A stretch of 64,000 bases of DNA from Isoetes taiwanensis (lineage: Eukaryota; Streptophyta; Lycopodiopsida; Isoetales; Isoetaceae). Positions 36,944-49,970 of the stretch are shown here, in pieces. Position 1 is the first letter of the stretch; each line of letters starts with the position of its first letter. The translations under genes were made by a program, and so were the position numbers. Under the pieces are notes generated by a model. It worked only from the letters and a program-made list of their open reading frames with translations. It was not told the DNA's origin and searched no databases. The stretch spans positions 3,227,678 through 3,291,677 of the forward strand of contig JAJEKV010000096.1 in assembly GCA_021234155.1 (NCBI GenBank). Direction: 5' to 3'.

Positions 36944-38458
36944 TTCTCCTCCTCTTAGAAAATAATCTTTGTCCTCGGCATTGGGGTTAGTTAAACAAAT
37001 GACGATTAATCCGAAAACCGCAATAGAAGGAAGTATACATAAAAAGGAAGGTAATTTCTTATTTCCAAAGGTAATAGCATGAAAGCTTAAAACATAGAAG
37101 AGTTTAAGCACCAAGGTGCATTTGACATACTTATCATAAGAAGGTTTAAGGACCGAAGTCCGATATCGAACATCATCGTAACAAAAAGGTAACAGATGTA
37201 GATAAGATAAAACTGGAAAAGTCGGGCCATCAGCAACCCTCCATACATGGGCAGGTCACGTACTGCTTACTGGCCTGCACATGTGAATACATCAGCATGT
37301 ACAAGTCCAACATAGAGTTGGCCCCTGCCCATTTGGGATTTCAGCTAAGTTAGAGCAGAACTCTAGCATTGTGGGATGAGGATATATGTTTGTTATGCAC
37401 ATAGCATGTACACATACGATAAACATGCTGGAGAGGTAATTTAGGTGGTGACATTAGGAGAGAAAGACGAGCTCCCTAAGTTACTGATGGAGGGTCTGGA
37501 GATACGTTCGAAATGTGCAAAGGACGATCAATCCGTTGCATGCTAGGGTATGATGTGGTAGTTGGCACTTGAAGTAAATGTCAAGGGCCAATAGAATAAA
37601 AACTTAAGGTAGTGGGGTTGAGTAGTACAATAGTACAATTCCGGGATAGGTATCAAATAGGAGTTACATGCTAAAAAGTTAAAATGTGTCTTGAATAGAC
37701 ACCTAAAACTAGCTTTCCCACATGATCCATACACCGATCGGTGAGGTGACGCCATGGGTTACATGGAGGTATAAGTTAGGATATATATAGGACTCGAACA
37801 TGGATACAAGTCCATGTTGTCTCAACATAGATAATTGTAGAAAGGCTCACAAAGTACAAGGCAAGCACCTTGATGACTCCAGGTAATTCACGATTTATAC
37901 GAAGGCTCACCCGCTCTTAGGCCATGACTATGGGATGTCAAGTCATTTGGAATGCCAGAACAGCAGCATGACATCATGACAAAGAAATGTAATGAGTAAC
38001 ATTTCCAGGATGTAGGACAATGTTGGATTATAACCCCCAATGATAGGTAGGTTTACAACATAAGGGGCATATAATAGCGGCTTAGAAGGCACAAGACGGT
38101 TAACGGATACGTAAAAGAGTAATTGGATTGGTGACTCTACTGAATATAGATCACAACTAAAGGATGATTTGTATACGATGTGGCAGACGTAAGGGCCAGG
38201 ATACTGAAAATCGGCCATAGACGTAGAAAACATATTGATGGAAAAAAAGGACCCTGATGCATGATATTTAGCGATCTGGATAGAAAGGTTATTACCTAAC
38301 ATGAAGTGTGGTCATTGCTGACTTGCGGCTTGAAAGGCAGCAAGAGCTAAAAAAAAAAAAACTCCTTAAAGATTAGGTGCATGGCTCAGGGAAGAAGACC
38401 TCCATGTCCTAAGACAAGATGGTGAATTGAATTCACCAAGGATATTTTTAATAAATAG

Positions 38459-38460
38459 AT
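38459..38460. other. Empty site of Helitron A2
   Basis: AATAAATAGA|TAGATAGGTAG is unbroken here, whereas copy A carries 1844 bp between the A and the T. Confidence 0.95.
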
Positions 38461-39504
38461 AGATAGGTAGATAGCATTTGTATGAAGACATATGACGGAC
38501 CCCCAGAGACTTGAACACAAGATCTCGTAATAGAGGAGGCCTATCTTGAGGGGTCTTTGGGTGGTACTGTCCTTTGGGATATTCACATAACCCCTTGGAA
38601 TATGTAAGTTCATTTGTGGAACTTAATGCCATTTGGGCACTAAAGGAATGATTGGAAATACTTTGCGCCAAACCATATCTGGATACCCTAGAAGGAGGTG
38701 AGTAATCAACAATGGTTGGGTGGCATTGGATTGTACGGGAGAACAGCTCTAAAAGAGGGTAGACTGCTATCACTTTGACAGGCGTGTGGTACAGATAATT
38801 AATGACATCCATATAGATGGTGAAGTTTGGCACAAAGTGTTGACAATATTGTGGGGGTTCTAACACAAGCACTCACTACGTATTACAGAGGTTGTACCAT
38901 GGTCTGGGAAAATGGTCCATAAAAAGAACACGTCCATTGGGAAGAAGTAGTGAGGGGTGGTAGGATTAAAGCTACCCATGGTCTAGAGGGGTGCTGCATG
39001 GCAGTCCCTAGTTGGTTGGGCGAAAAGAAATCCTTTCTCTAGGAAATGAGACGAGTCAAGGTTGACACTAGAGAGAGACAACATTAATTATAAATATGTG
39101 TATAAAACATACTTATATAACGTCGAATAAGATCTAATATAAAGCATATGAATGTAGTATGGACTGAATCATGGCAAGGGCCGAAGAAACTGTGTTATCA
39201 AGGCATCTACCAAAGGAAAAATAATTAAAGTTATGGATCGAGGAACGATAACCGGACAAGATTATCGTCGCCTAAGAATATCCAAGGATATAACACATGC
39301 TGCTATTCTAGAGAGTTGCTCTGTCGTTACTTAAATTCCAGAATTAGTCCCACCAAGTGAGTTGATGTTATCATAACAAGTTGGCCGGACTTGCTAGATT
39401 ACGTCGTGTCATTTGGTCGGTTTATTCCTAGGGGATACTAGCTCTATATATGGTTAACAGTTATCCGGTTGACTATCCCGTAGCTATAGCAAGAGTGCTT
39501 ACTC

Positions 39505-39709
39505 CGGCGGCTATGGCGAGAGAGCTTGCTCCGGCGGCTATGGCGAGAGAGCTTGCTCCGGCGGCTATGGCGAGAGAGCTTGCTCCGGCGGCTATGGCGA
39601 GAGAGCTTGCTCCGACGGCTATGGCGAGAGAGCTTGCTCCAGCGGCTATGGCTAGAGAGCTTGCTCCGGCGGCTATGGCGAGAGAGCTTGCTCCGGCGGC
39701 TATGGCGCC
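39505..39709 (+). repeat. 27-bp minisatellite, 7 units
   Basis: Seven in-frame units of the repeat seen at 11200-11370. One plus-strand frame encodes MARELAPAA repeats and the opposite strand LAIAAGASS repeats, both from the period of 27. Confidence 0.92.
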
Positions 39710-39804
39710 TCCACTTCGTGGGTTTACCAAAGGCACGCCTCTAATTTAAATAGGAAAATAGATGCACTATAAATATTAGAAAAAGTATTATATCCCTTCA
39801 AGAA

Positions 39805-39890
39805 AGAAGTTGGCTTATTGGTAAAGGTGTTGGCTTGGGTGCAGAAGGTTAGGGGTTCAAGACCCCATAGTGCCTTTTTATATAAAAGTT
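39805..39890 (+). repeat. tRNA-derived SINE head (copy B)
   Basis: Sister of 11468-11550, with TGGCTTATTGG and GGTTCAAGACC as A and B boxes. Confidence 0.6.
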
Positions 39891-42121
39891 GCTATGCAGA
39901 GAAATAGAGTACTATATGTGTACTAGTTAAGTGCCCAGCGTTGCTGGGCATAGTTTGGAAACTTGTAAATGATAATCCAGCAATCAAAAACCTTCTTTCC
40001 ATATTTACTTCCATGTGTTCAAGACGTTAATCATAAGGGCTTCTTGTGACCTTCATTCAAGCAATAATCTCTCATTAGGTTTTAGAATATGATTATTGCT
40101 ATATACATGGACGCACTGATCAATTCTCTATAGTAGAATTAGAATGATTATTGTCTATAGTGTGTTAGGTAGAATTAGAATATGATTATTGTCTATAGTG
40201 ATCCATTCCTCCAAAACATTTAGATGCCGTTTATTGATCCATTCTCCATAACATTTAAGTAGAATTAGAATATGTTTATTGTCTATAGTGTGCGATAGTT
40301 AGTAGATGCCAATGCACTATAATAATTGAAGCCATAATGTGGTCATCAGATAGTAAATATTGGCTATATAAGAGCGTCAATGCAAATTTGGCCTCCATTA
40401 TATCATTGCTAAGTGTAAGGACATGTGATTGTACAAACCTTAAGAAACAATTTGTGATTGCAACAAAACAAAACTAAGCTCTCCCCAACATAACTTGCTA
40501 TGTGAAGACAATATTGATGTGATCATAGGTGCACTATAAGAAACTCAAAATGCAGAGAGTTAAAAGGGCACTTTTATTAATCAATGGAGATGAATAAATT
40601 ATTGGTCCAACGCCGTGTTGTTTAATGTGAATACCAAGCTTTTAAAGAGTAAAGCAAAAGTGAAGACAAAACTGGCTTGAATTTAAGTTGGTATCCTCTT
40701 GATTGAAATAAATGCTATGCTTGCTGGTCATATCAAAGTGAAGGCTGCGAGGCATTTTCTTATATCATATAGGGCTTGCATCGGCAAACTCAAATTAAAA
40801 CATAAAAAAAACTCACTTTCCATGTCGCCAAATAAATACTTAAGAATGATAGGAATCCGCTGAAGAGTCTTCCTAATGTAATATATGCCACTAAGTGAGA
40901 ATTATCAAATGATGTGCATTATTGAACTCCATGAACTTTTATCTGCTCTGAATGCCTGAATGCAGGCTCCTACATACTCAACTGTCCAAGCGACCTCACA
41001 ATTGAATTGAAGATAACACTTAAAACGTACTTAAAATGTTGATTATTCTGCATGCCAGTCAGTTTAAGTTCCTATCTCACCTTGCCTATTGTTTCTAAGA
41101 CCTTGTTGATGCTTGGCTTGCTTCCATCGCACATTTAGAAGAAGCATACACTATGACCAGCGATAACAGCAATGTCAAACTACAATATAGATTTTAGCTA
41201 TACACAATTTAAAAAAGGAGGAACTGGCCACATGAAGATGTAACAACATAAATCGCCCTTTTTTTCTCTTGAATATTGCTGAACTCCAATCTTAGCATGA
41301 GCATAAGAATAGCACACTTTCATTTTTTTTACTTGAGACTTGATAAAATTAGATATTGATGGAAATGCATGGGATTGTGAGCAGTCTGGTGTGGTATGAA
41401 TGAGTGGGAAACAATCTGAAAAGAACCAAATACCGCTCTCCTCTAACAAAAGATAGCATTAATTCCATCACATTAGGAGCAAGAGCAATGAAGGCATCAA
41501 TCCCCTTGCCTTCTTTTCCTAGAATAAGACAAATTTTTCCATTATACCAGTCTCCCAATCCATATGCTAGTTTAAAGGCTTTCCTAACTTCTATATCAAC
41601 ATCATAAACATGCCTATGTGAGCTATCCACAACCCGAATCAACCGAATCTTATCGGGATATGGAGTCTGAATTCTGGCATGAAAATCTTATCGGGATACT
41701 CATCAACATATTGGCAAATCCATGGAGCTTATTTGCTGTCCCCGCCCGGATGCGCTGGTGCAGCAAATTTGCTGCAGATTTTAAATCATTCTTTTCCAAT
41801 TCACCACATGATGTTATTTATGGATGTTAACAAAAAAGCATTGCCAAAGTGAGTCAATGGCACTGAAGGCAAATGTTCCATGCATCCAATCACGGCTTGA
41901 AATAGAGTCCTTTCTGAAGAAGCCAATGATCTTGCTTTGCATATTCTCCACCATATGTGCCTACATGTTATCCCACCGGGGGTATGCTACTCTATGGACA
42001 TAACAATGATCTCATCATTGGAGCTCTTTCTACAAATTTGCCATAAACACCGACATCTCGTAAACATGTATAGTTAAGCTCTGTTCTTGAAAAAGGGTAA
42101 GTGATCAAGGGTAAAGAGCCT

Positions 42122-42820
42122 CAGAGTTTATGGCAAACAATCTGACTCTATAATTTCATGAAGTTTCGAAATGTTGTTCTATCTGCAATCTTGCAATCTG
42201 ACAATTATAGCACATACCTAAATTTATACCTCCACATGAGAATCTCATAACCAGTGGAGTTTATGGCAAACACTCTGACTCCATAATTTTATGAAGTTCT
42301 AAAATGTTGTTCCATCTGCATTCTGATTATTGTAGTACATACCTAAATTTATACTTCAACATGAGAATCTCATAACCTGTTACATCAGAACCTTCCTAGA
42401 TTTTAAGCATCTCCTTTCCAATCTTTGCTCTTCAAACCAATTGGAGTTTATGGCAAACACTCTGACTCCATAATTTTATGAAGTTCTAAAATGTTGTTCC
42501 ATCCGTGCATTACGATTATTGTAGTACATACCTAAATTTATACTTCAACATGAGAATCTCAGAACTTTGTTACATCAAAACCTTCCTAGATTTTAAGCAT
42601 CTCCTTTCCAATCTTTGCTCTTCAAACCAAATTGGAGTTTATGGCAAACACTCGACTCCATAATTTTATGAAGTTCTAAAATGTTGTTCCATCGCATTAC
42701 GATTATTGTAGTACATACCTAAATTTATACTTCAACATGAGAATCTCATAACCTGTTAGATCAGAACCTTCCTAGATTTTAAGCATCTCCTTTCCAATCT
42801 TTTGCTCTTCAAACCACCAC
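42122..42820 (+). repeat. Tandem repeat, ~188-bp unit
   Basis: Four units start near 42122 (short), 42255, 42442 and 42633, each opening with GGAGTTTATGGCAAACACT and running through CCTTCCTAGATTTTAAGC. The last three are nearly identical. Confidence 0.85.
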
Positions 42821-43921
42821 CCATAAACTTTGGTCTACGCCACAAAGCATAACATGAATCAAATACAGTTTATTGGACCAGATTTCTGAATAAGAACATA
42901 CCAACAGACCTCTTCAAATGCCAAAGCTTACCTCTGCAAATGATGGATAGTTGCAAGCAGGCGAGTGTTCTTCCTACTCTCTGCAGTAACTTCCCCAACC
43001 CTGCACAAACACAACCTCTTCTGTACTTCCAACCTCTAATCATGTTGGAAGTACAAAGAGATACCAATTAGAAAGTGCATTCGGCTGCAGTTGTGGCTCT
43101 AAAAATCATGGTATCGATTGATAACGAGACAAAAAAATTATGAGAGAAGCCCTATTTAACCAAAGCCTTACATTGCACAAATAATAGTCCATATGTTGGT
43201 GAAGCAAGCCAATTGCCTGGAGATTTTGTATCAGCGTTGAAAGATTGAAAAAGCAAGATTCCAGCTAAATTATACATTGAATCTTCACTTATTTCCTATG
43301 AGAATGGTCTGTCCCAGACCAAGATTTAGCTCTGAATAGAGGCATTTTTCTATCTATGCACAGGCATCTGCAAGTGAACAAATGAAAGCTTTATCACAAA
43401 AAAAGGTCGTCAACAGACTCATGACGTGCCGCCTAATCTGAGAAGCCCCAAATTATACTCAAGAATTATAAAAGTTCGAGAGCACTACCTTATCTAGATG
43501 TCACCAATTTGCATGAATCAACTGCGGTTTTTGCTTGTTGATTAGTGTGTTCCAATCCGGGAGAGGCGGGGTTGGCATTGGAAGGGTTCTTCTGCACGCC
43601 AATACAATCGACACCCAACCAAAGAATGGCTTGTGCACATTTCATTTATTTTGCAAGCATAAAAAATTTATGCAGGCTTTAGCAATTACATGAGCTACTC
43701 CGAAGCTCCTCAAAGGTGTGCATAATCTGAAGTGATCATAGCCATCGGCAAACTGCAAATATGCAGATGCCCAAATTGAAACCAACCTAATCAAAATTAA
43801 AATTATTCAGATATTACCTGATGCACATGAAATGCAAATCGTATTCCTTGCAGAAGTAAATACTCTCTCATTGGTTTTAGCGAAGCTGTAACCCTTTAAT
43901 TATCCTCCTCATATACTACTT

Positions 43922-45253
43922 TGCTAATTTGATGTAAGAATGTTTGATCTGCGGTGAAAAGGGACAATCTTTGCATAATAGGAGCGATTTAAAATCAGGA
44001 GAATCAAGAAGTATTGGGCAAATTTACCGGTAAGTACCTTGCCTACTATTCGAAATCAAGAATCCAATATACGTGAATGCCCATCCAATTTTTATTCGCT
44101 ATTGGTGGAAATAGATAGATATTTCATGTATTAGAGACGCGTTCCATATGTTCCAAAACCTAAATGTCGATTGCCCAAGCAAAATAACAAAGACATGCCT
44201 ATTCTCACGCCTCCTCGCAAATGCATCCTCTGCTTTGCCTAGGCACCAGGATCCATTTCCTCAATTACTAACCATCACCATCTGGACGACTTGGCTTTCC
44301 AAGCACGGCCTCAGGATGATGGATGCAATTTTTTCCAAGAGAGCAATATGAAAAGACAGAAAAGCTTACGGTAGAGTCATAACTTCTTAAAACACTGATT
44401 TTCAAAAATCGGGCTTAACGTTAGGCACAAAAAGAATAAGGGCGTCCGACGGAACCATCCCCAAATCCGCTTTACCTGTTTTGATCTTAACCCCGCTCTT
44501 GTTTTGCAAAGAATTAAAATCGATTCTTTGTTGGTTCCACGACCGTCCAACTTTTAAATCAAAGAAATCATGGCCGTCAAAAATTTTAGGGTTTTATGCT
44601 AATTTGACAGAAGAATGTTTGATCTGCAGTGAAAAGGGACACTGCAGAATAGGAACAGTTTAAAATCAGGAGAATCGAAGAAGTATTGGGCACGGTACCT
44701 TACCTTGCCTACTATTCCGTAATCAAGAATCCAATATACGTGAATGCGGCCATCCAATTTTTTCTTGTTAGTGGTGGAAATAGATAGATATTTCATGTAT
44801 TAGAGACGTTCCATATGTTCCAAACCTAAATGTCAGTGCCCAAGCAAAATAACAAAGACATGCCTATTCTCCTGCCCTGCAAATGCATCCTCTGCTGCCT
44901 AGGCACCAGGATCCATTTCCTCAATTACTAACCATCACCATCTGGACGACTTGGCTTTCCAAGCACGGCCTCAGGATGATGGATGCAATTTTTTCCAAGA
45001 GAGCAATATGAAAAGACAGAAAAGCTTACGGTAGAGTCATAACTTCTTAAAACACTGATTTTCAAAATACTGCTTAACGTAGGCACAAAGAATAAGGGCG
45101 TCCGACGGAACCATCCCCAAATCCGGCTTACCTGTTTTGATCTTAACCCCGCTCTTGTTTTGCAAAGAATTAAGGTCGATTGCTGTTGGTTCCACGACCG
45201 TCCAACTTTTAAATCAAAGAAATCATGGCCGTCAAAAATTTTAGGGTTTTATG
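43922..45253 (+). repeat. Tandem duplication of the Helitron 5' terminal region
   Basis: Units 43922-44596 and 44597-45253 both contain GAATGTTTGATCTGC at the start and GTCAAAAATTTTAGGGTTTT at the end. Only the second continues into the true 5' terminus at 45285. Confidence 0.9.
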
Positions 45254-45384
45254 CACGACATACACTAAAACTTTATAATAAAGGACTAGAAAAGGCCGGG
45301 CCCGGCCTGTATAGGAACTTTCTTTGCTCCTTTCCTCGGCTCGGCCGGCCTCCGGCCGGCCTCGCCTCGGTTTGGGCCCACCCA

Positions 45385-47311
45385 CGTGCCCTATCTCCAT
45401 CTCTCCTCTCTCTTTTCTCTCTCTTCTCTCTCCTATCTCTTCCCTCTCTCCTTCTTCTCTCTTCTCCCTCCTCTCTCTCTTCTCTCTCCTCTCTCTCTCT
45501 TTCTCTCCCCTATCTCTCTCTCTCCCTTCTCCCTTTTGCACGTCCTCGACTCATTGCTACAAAATTTCGCCTCGGTTTGGACATCCTTGGGACTATTCCT
45601 CAGCTCGGCCTCGGCCTCGGCCCGGTAGGGGCCTGCATCCCGGTTTGGGCCTACCCTCTCTCTCTCCTCTCTCCTCTCTTTCTCTCTCCTCTCTCCTCTC
45701 TTCTTTCCCTCTCTCTCTCTCCTCTCTCTTCCACCTCTCTTCTCTCTCCTCCCTGCTCCCCCCTCTCTCTCTCTCTCTATCTTTCTCTCTCCTCTCTATT
45801 TTCCTCTCCCCTTTCTCTTTTATCTCTCCTCTCTCTCTCATCTCTCTTCTTTTCCCTCTTTCTTTCCTCTCTCTTCCCTCTTTCTTCTTTCTCTTCTCTC
45901 TCCTCTCTGCTCTCCTCTTTCTCCTCCCTCCTCTCTTTCTCTCTCCTCTCTCTTTGTTTCTCTCTCTTCCCTCTCCCTCTGTCTCTATTCTCTCTCCTCT
46001 CTTTCTTTCCCTCTCTCTTTCCTCTCTCTTCGATCTTTCTTCTCTCTCTTCTCTCTCCTCCCTCTCTTCTTTCTCCTCTCTTTCCTTTCTCTTCTTTCCC
46101 CTCTCTTCCCTCTCTATTCTCTCTTCCCTCTCTTCTCTCTCTCCTCCCTATCTCTTCTCTCCCCCTATCTCCTCTCTCCTCTCTCTATCTCCTCCCCCTC
46201 TCTCTCCCTCCTCTCTCTCTCTCCCTCCTCTCTCTCTTCCTCTCTCTCTCTGCCCCCCTGTGTCTTTCCTCCTTCCCCTCTCTCTCCTCTCTTTTCTCTG
46301 CTCTCCTCTCTCTCGTCTCTTTCTTTCCCCTTTCTCTCTCCTCTCTCTTCTTTCCTCTCTCTCTCTCTTTTCTCTCTCTCCCCTCTTTCTCTGTCTATCT
46401 TCTCTCTCCTGTCTCTTCTTTCTCTCTTCTCTCTTCTTCCTCTCTCCTCTCTCTTCTCTTTCTCTCTCCTCTCTCTTCTTTCCCCTCTCTCTCCTCTCTC
46501 TTCCACCTCTCTCCTCTCTCCTTGCTCTCTCTTTCCTCTCTCTTCCATCCTTCTTCTCTTTCTTCTCTCTCCTCCCATGCTCCCTTCTCTCTCTCACTAT
46601 GTCTTTTCCTCTCCTCTCTATTTCTCTCTCTCTCTCTCTTCTCTCCCTCTTCCCTCTCTCTTTTCTCTCTTCTCTCTCCTCTGTGATCTTCTCTCTCTCT
46701 CCTCCCTCTCTCCTCTCTTCTCTCTCTCTCCTCTCTCCTCTCTCCTCTCTCTTCTCTCTCTCCTCTCTCCTCTCTCTCCCCCATTTCTCCCCCCCTCTAT
46801 CTTTCCCTCTTCTCTCTCTAGCTTCTCTCCTATCTCCTCCTCTCTCTCTATTTCTCCCGTCTCTCTCTATGTGTCCCCTCTCTCTCTATCTTTTTGTCTC
46901 TCTCTCCTCTCTCTCTTCCCTCTCCCTTTCTTTTTTCTTTCTCCTCTCTCTCTATGCGTCTGTCTCGTCTCTCTCTCCCCTCCCCTCTCTCTCTATCTTT
47001 CTCTCTCTTCTCTCTTCTCTTTTCTCTCTTTTCCCTCTCTTCTCTCTCCCCTTTTTTCCTTCTCTCTCCTATCTCTCTCCTTCTTTTGTTGCTTTCCTCG
47101 GCTCGGCTGACCTCAAAGCTTCTCGATTTGGCCTCTCTCTCTATTTCTCCTCTCTCTCTCTCTCTATCTTTCTCTCTCTCTCCCCTTTCCCTCTTCTCTC
47201 TCCTCTCTCTCTTATCTCTCTTCTCTCTCCTCTCTCTTTTTTCCCTCCCTCTCTCTCTCCTCTCTCTCTTCCCTCTCTCTTTTCTCTCTTCTCTCTCCTC
47301 TCTCTCTCCTC

Positions 47312-47343
<32 letters not shown>

Positions 47344-47835
47344 GTGTCCCCCTGTCTGTCTTCTCTCTCCTCTCTCTATCTCCTCTTCCTCTCTCTCTCC
47401 GTCTCTCTCCTCTCTCTCTCCCCTTTTTTCCTTCTCTCTCTCCTATCTCTCTCCTCTCTCTCTATTTATCCCCTCTCTCTATCTTTCTCTCTCTTTTCTA
47501 TTCCTCTCTTTCCCTCTTCTCCCTCCTCTCTCTTCTCTCTTCTCTCTCTTTCCTCTCTCCTCTCCCCCATCTATCTTTCCCTCTTCTCTCTCTAGCTTCA
47601 TTCTAGAACATTCTCTCCCTCCCCTCTCTTCTCTCTCTCCTCTCTCCTCTCTCTCCCCTTTTTCTCTTCTCTGTCTCTTCTATCTCTCTATTTCTCCCCT
47701 CTCTCTACCTTTCTCTCTCTTTTCTATTTCTCTCTCTCCCTCTTCTCCCTCCTCTCTCTTCTCTCTCCTCTCTCTCTCCTCTCCCTTATCCCCCTCTATC
47801 TTTCCCTCTTCTCTCTCTAGCTTCATTCTAGAACA
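45385..47835 (+). repeat. 2.4-kb (TC)n-rich polypyrimidine tract
   Basis: Almost uninterrupted CTCTCT/CCTCTC sequence, broken mainly by GC-rich CTCGGCTCGG islands at about 45540-45650 and 47090-47130. The long Ser/Leu/Pro/Phe ORFs (up to 760 codons) and the Arg/Glu ORFs on the other strand arise from base composition alone. Confidence 0.97.
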
Positions 47836-48146
47836 TTCTAGAAGTTTCTAGGATCATCAAGGCTTTTTATTAACCAAAGGAATTTCCATTGCCCTAGCCT
47901 TAACTAAGTATGGACTTCCTATTTTGTTGAAGAAGAAATGCTTGGTCTATATAGTGGTTAGAAATTGGGGGGGTAGGGGGGCTAGTCTTGGGTTCGAATC
48001 CACCATGCAACATAAAATTTTAGATAGTGGTTGGAAAAAAGGGAGAGGTCCTAGGATCAGCATGCACGTGGCGTGAAAAGCAGCGTTAGGACCCGTCGGG
48101 ATCGGCGCCAAGTGGGCGCCCCTTGACCGTCGATGGGGTGGAGTTA
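47835..48146 (+). repeat. SINE-containing segment, copy 1
   Basis: B box GGTTCGAATCC (47991-48001) is perfect, and an A box-like TGGTCTATATAGTGG lies near 47944. The segment pairs with about 49920-50220: both have CAGCCTTAACTAA-like sequence before the head, a G run between the boxes, and a CCGTCGNTGGGG-type 3' end. It runs directly into a (TC)n tail. Confidence 0.75.
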
Positions 48147-48445
48147 CATTCGCTCCCTCTATCTCTCTCTCTCTCTCTCTTCTCTCTCCTCCCTCCTCTC
48201 TCTTCTCCCTCCTCTCTCCCTTTTCCCTCATCTCTCTCTCCTCTCTTCTCTCTATCTTCTCTTTCTCTATCTCTCTCTGTCTCCCCCTTTCTATGTTCTC
48301 TCTCCTCTCTCCTCTCTCTTCTCTCTCTCCCCTCTTTTTCCCCTGTTTCTCATCTTTCTCTCTCCTCTTTTTTCCTTCTCTCTCCCCTCTCTCTCCTCTC
48401 TTTTGTCTCTCTTCCCCCTCTTTCCTCTCCCTCTCTTCCCTCTTA
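48147..48445 (+). repeat. (TC)n tract at the 3' end of the SINE
   Basis: CTCTCT-rich sequence follows the SINE without a gap, like an expanded simple-repeat tail. Confidence 0.9.
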
Positions 48446-48599
48446 CCAACAAAGTATCATTCATGAGTAACATACTCACACATGCCCATGAGGCCACATC
48501 TACTACCTCTACTACCAATTCTAAAGTATGTCAATTCTAAAGTATCACCCATGTGAAGCTTACACACACCTATCATACCCATCACACTTACTACCAATT

Positions 48600-49970
48600 C
48601 CAAAGTATCACCTCCAGAATATTCTATTTTGAGCATTTGCAAGGTGTCAAGAAACTTTCTACTTTTAGACTGAGGTGCTTCTAGAGCATAGGTGCTTGCC
48701 CTATAGCATCTGGAACACTCTAGAACCTTCTATTTTGAGTTTTTGCAAAGTCTTAGCAAACTTTTCTGTTTTTAGACTACCGTACTTTCTATTTTTAGAC
48801 TGAGATGCTTATCCTAGAGCATTTGAAACATTCCAGGACATTCTATTTGATTTTTACAAAGTGTAAGCAAACTTTCTATTTTTAGACTGAAATTTTCTAC
48901 ACCTACTACCATGCAAGTCTATATACACACATGCCCTACTACCATTTCTAAAGTATCACTCATGAGGAGAACACTACCAATTCCAAAGTATCACCTATGA
49001 GGATCTTACTCACATTTACTGCACTCCATGGTATTTCCACAAATTATTCACACATCTTTGTTCAACCCTCTATTCCATTACCAACCAAGTATCATTCATG
49101 AGTAACATACTCACACATGCAATTCTAAAGTATCACCCATGTGAAGCTTACAGACACCCATCATACCCATCACACTTACTACCAATTCCAAAGTATGACC
49201 TCCATAATATTCTATTTTGAGCATTTGCAAGGTTTCAAGAAACTTTCTACCTTTAGGCGAGGTGCTTCTAGAGCATAGGTGGTTGCCCTATAGCAACTGG
49301 AACACTCTAGAATATTCTATTTTGAGTTTTTGCAAAGTTTTAGCAAACTTTTCTGTTTTTAGACATCGTACTTTCTATTTTTAGACTGAGATGCTTACCT
49401 TAGAGCATCTGAAACATTCTAGGACATTCTATTTGAGCTTTTACAAAGTTTAAGCAAACTTTCTATTTTTAGACTGAGGTGCTTACCTTTGAGCATCTGC
49501 AACATTCCAGAACATTCTATTTTGAGCATTTGCAAAGTTTCCAAAAAACTTTCTATTTTTGGATTGAGGTATTTACCCATGAGTATCTGCAACATTCCAT
49601 AACATTCTATTTTGAGCATTTGCAAAGTTTCAAAAAACTTTCTATTTTAGACTTAAACTTTCTATTTTTAGACTGAGGTGCTTACCCATGAGCAACATTC
49701 CAGAACATTCTATTTTGAGCATTTGCAAAGTTTCAAAAACTTTCTATTTTTAGACTAAAACTTTCTATTTTTAGACTGAGGTGCTTACCCATGAGCACCT
49801 GGAACATTCCACAACATTCTATTTTGAGCATTTGCAAAGTTTCAAAAAAACTTCTATTTTTAGACTGAAACTTTCTATTTTTAGACTGAGATGCTTACTC
49901 ATGAGCATCTGGAACATTCTAGGACATTCCAAAAGATTCTAGAACATTCTAGAACATCCTAGAACATCCT
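48600..49970 (+). repeat. Minisatellite of ~95-110 bp units
   Basis: About ten degenerate units contain ACATTCTATTTTGAGCATTT, GCAAAGTTTC and CTTTCTATTTTTAGACTGAG. TTCTAGAACATTCTAGAA-like palindromes lie near the right end. The short ORFs across it follow the repeat. Confidence 0.85.

Larger units (their letters stand above)
36944..39922 (-). repeat. Copy B internal region, middle part
   Basis: Matches 6870-8301 plus 10146-11582 of copy A without the A2 Helitron. It keeps about 80 bp missing from copy A near 37190-37270. It contains a 168-codon minus-strand ORF (38366-38872) that exists only because the A2 site is empty; no domain was recognised and it is probably not a gene. Confidence 0.75.
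39923..45285 (-). mobile_element. Non-autonomous Helitron B3a
   Basis: The 3' end is CTAG at 39923 with hairpin GCCCAGCAACGCTGGGC (39933-39949). The 5' end, read on the minus strand, is TCCTTTATTATAAAGTTTTA at 45285. The host site is intact in copy A: ATGTGTA|TAAGAAAT at 11582/11583. The interior has tandem repeats at 42.1-42.8 kb and a 0.67-kb duplication of its own 5' terminal region. A 97-codon minus-strand ORF (41349-41642; VVDSSHRHVYDVDIEVRKAF) might be a captured exon but is not recognised. No Rep/helicase. 39950-41340 holds nothing else recognisable. Confidence 0.92.

Noticed and set aside
38366-38872. 168-codon minus-strand ORF
   Set aside because: It lies in non-coding retroelement sequence, is interrupted in copy A by the Helitron, and has no recognised domain.
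42122-42820. CRISPR-like array
   Set aside because: These are contiguous long tandem units without unique spacers, in a plant transposon.
45160-47606. ORFs of 508 and 760 codons
   Set aside because: They are translations of the (TC)n tract in different frames, with no domain and no coding signal.
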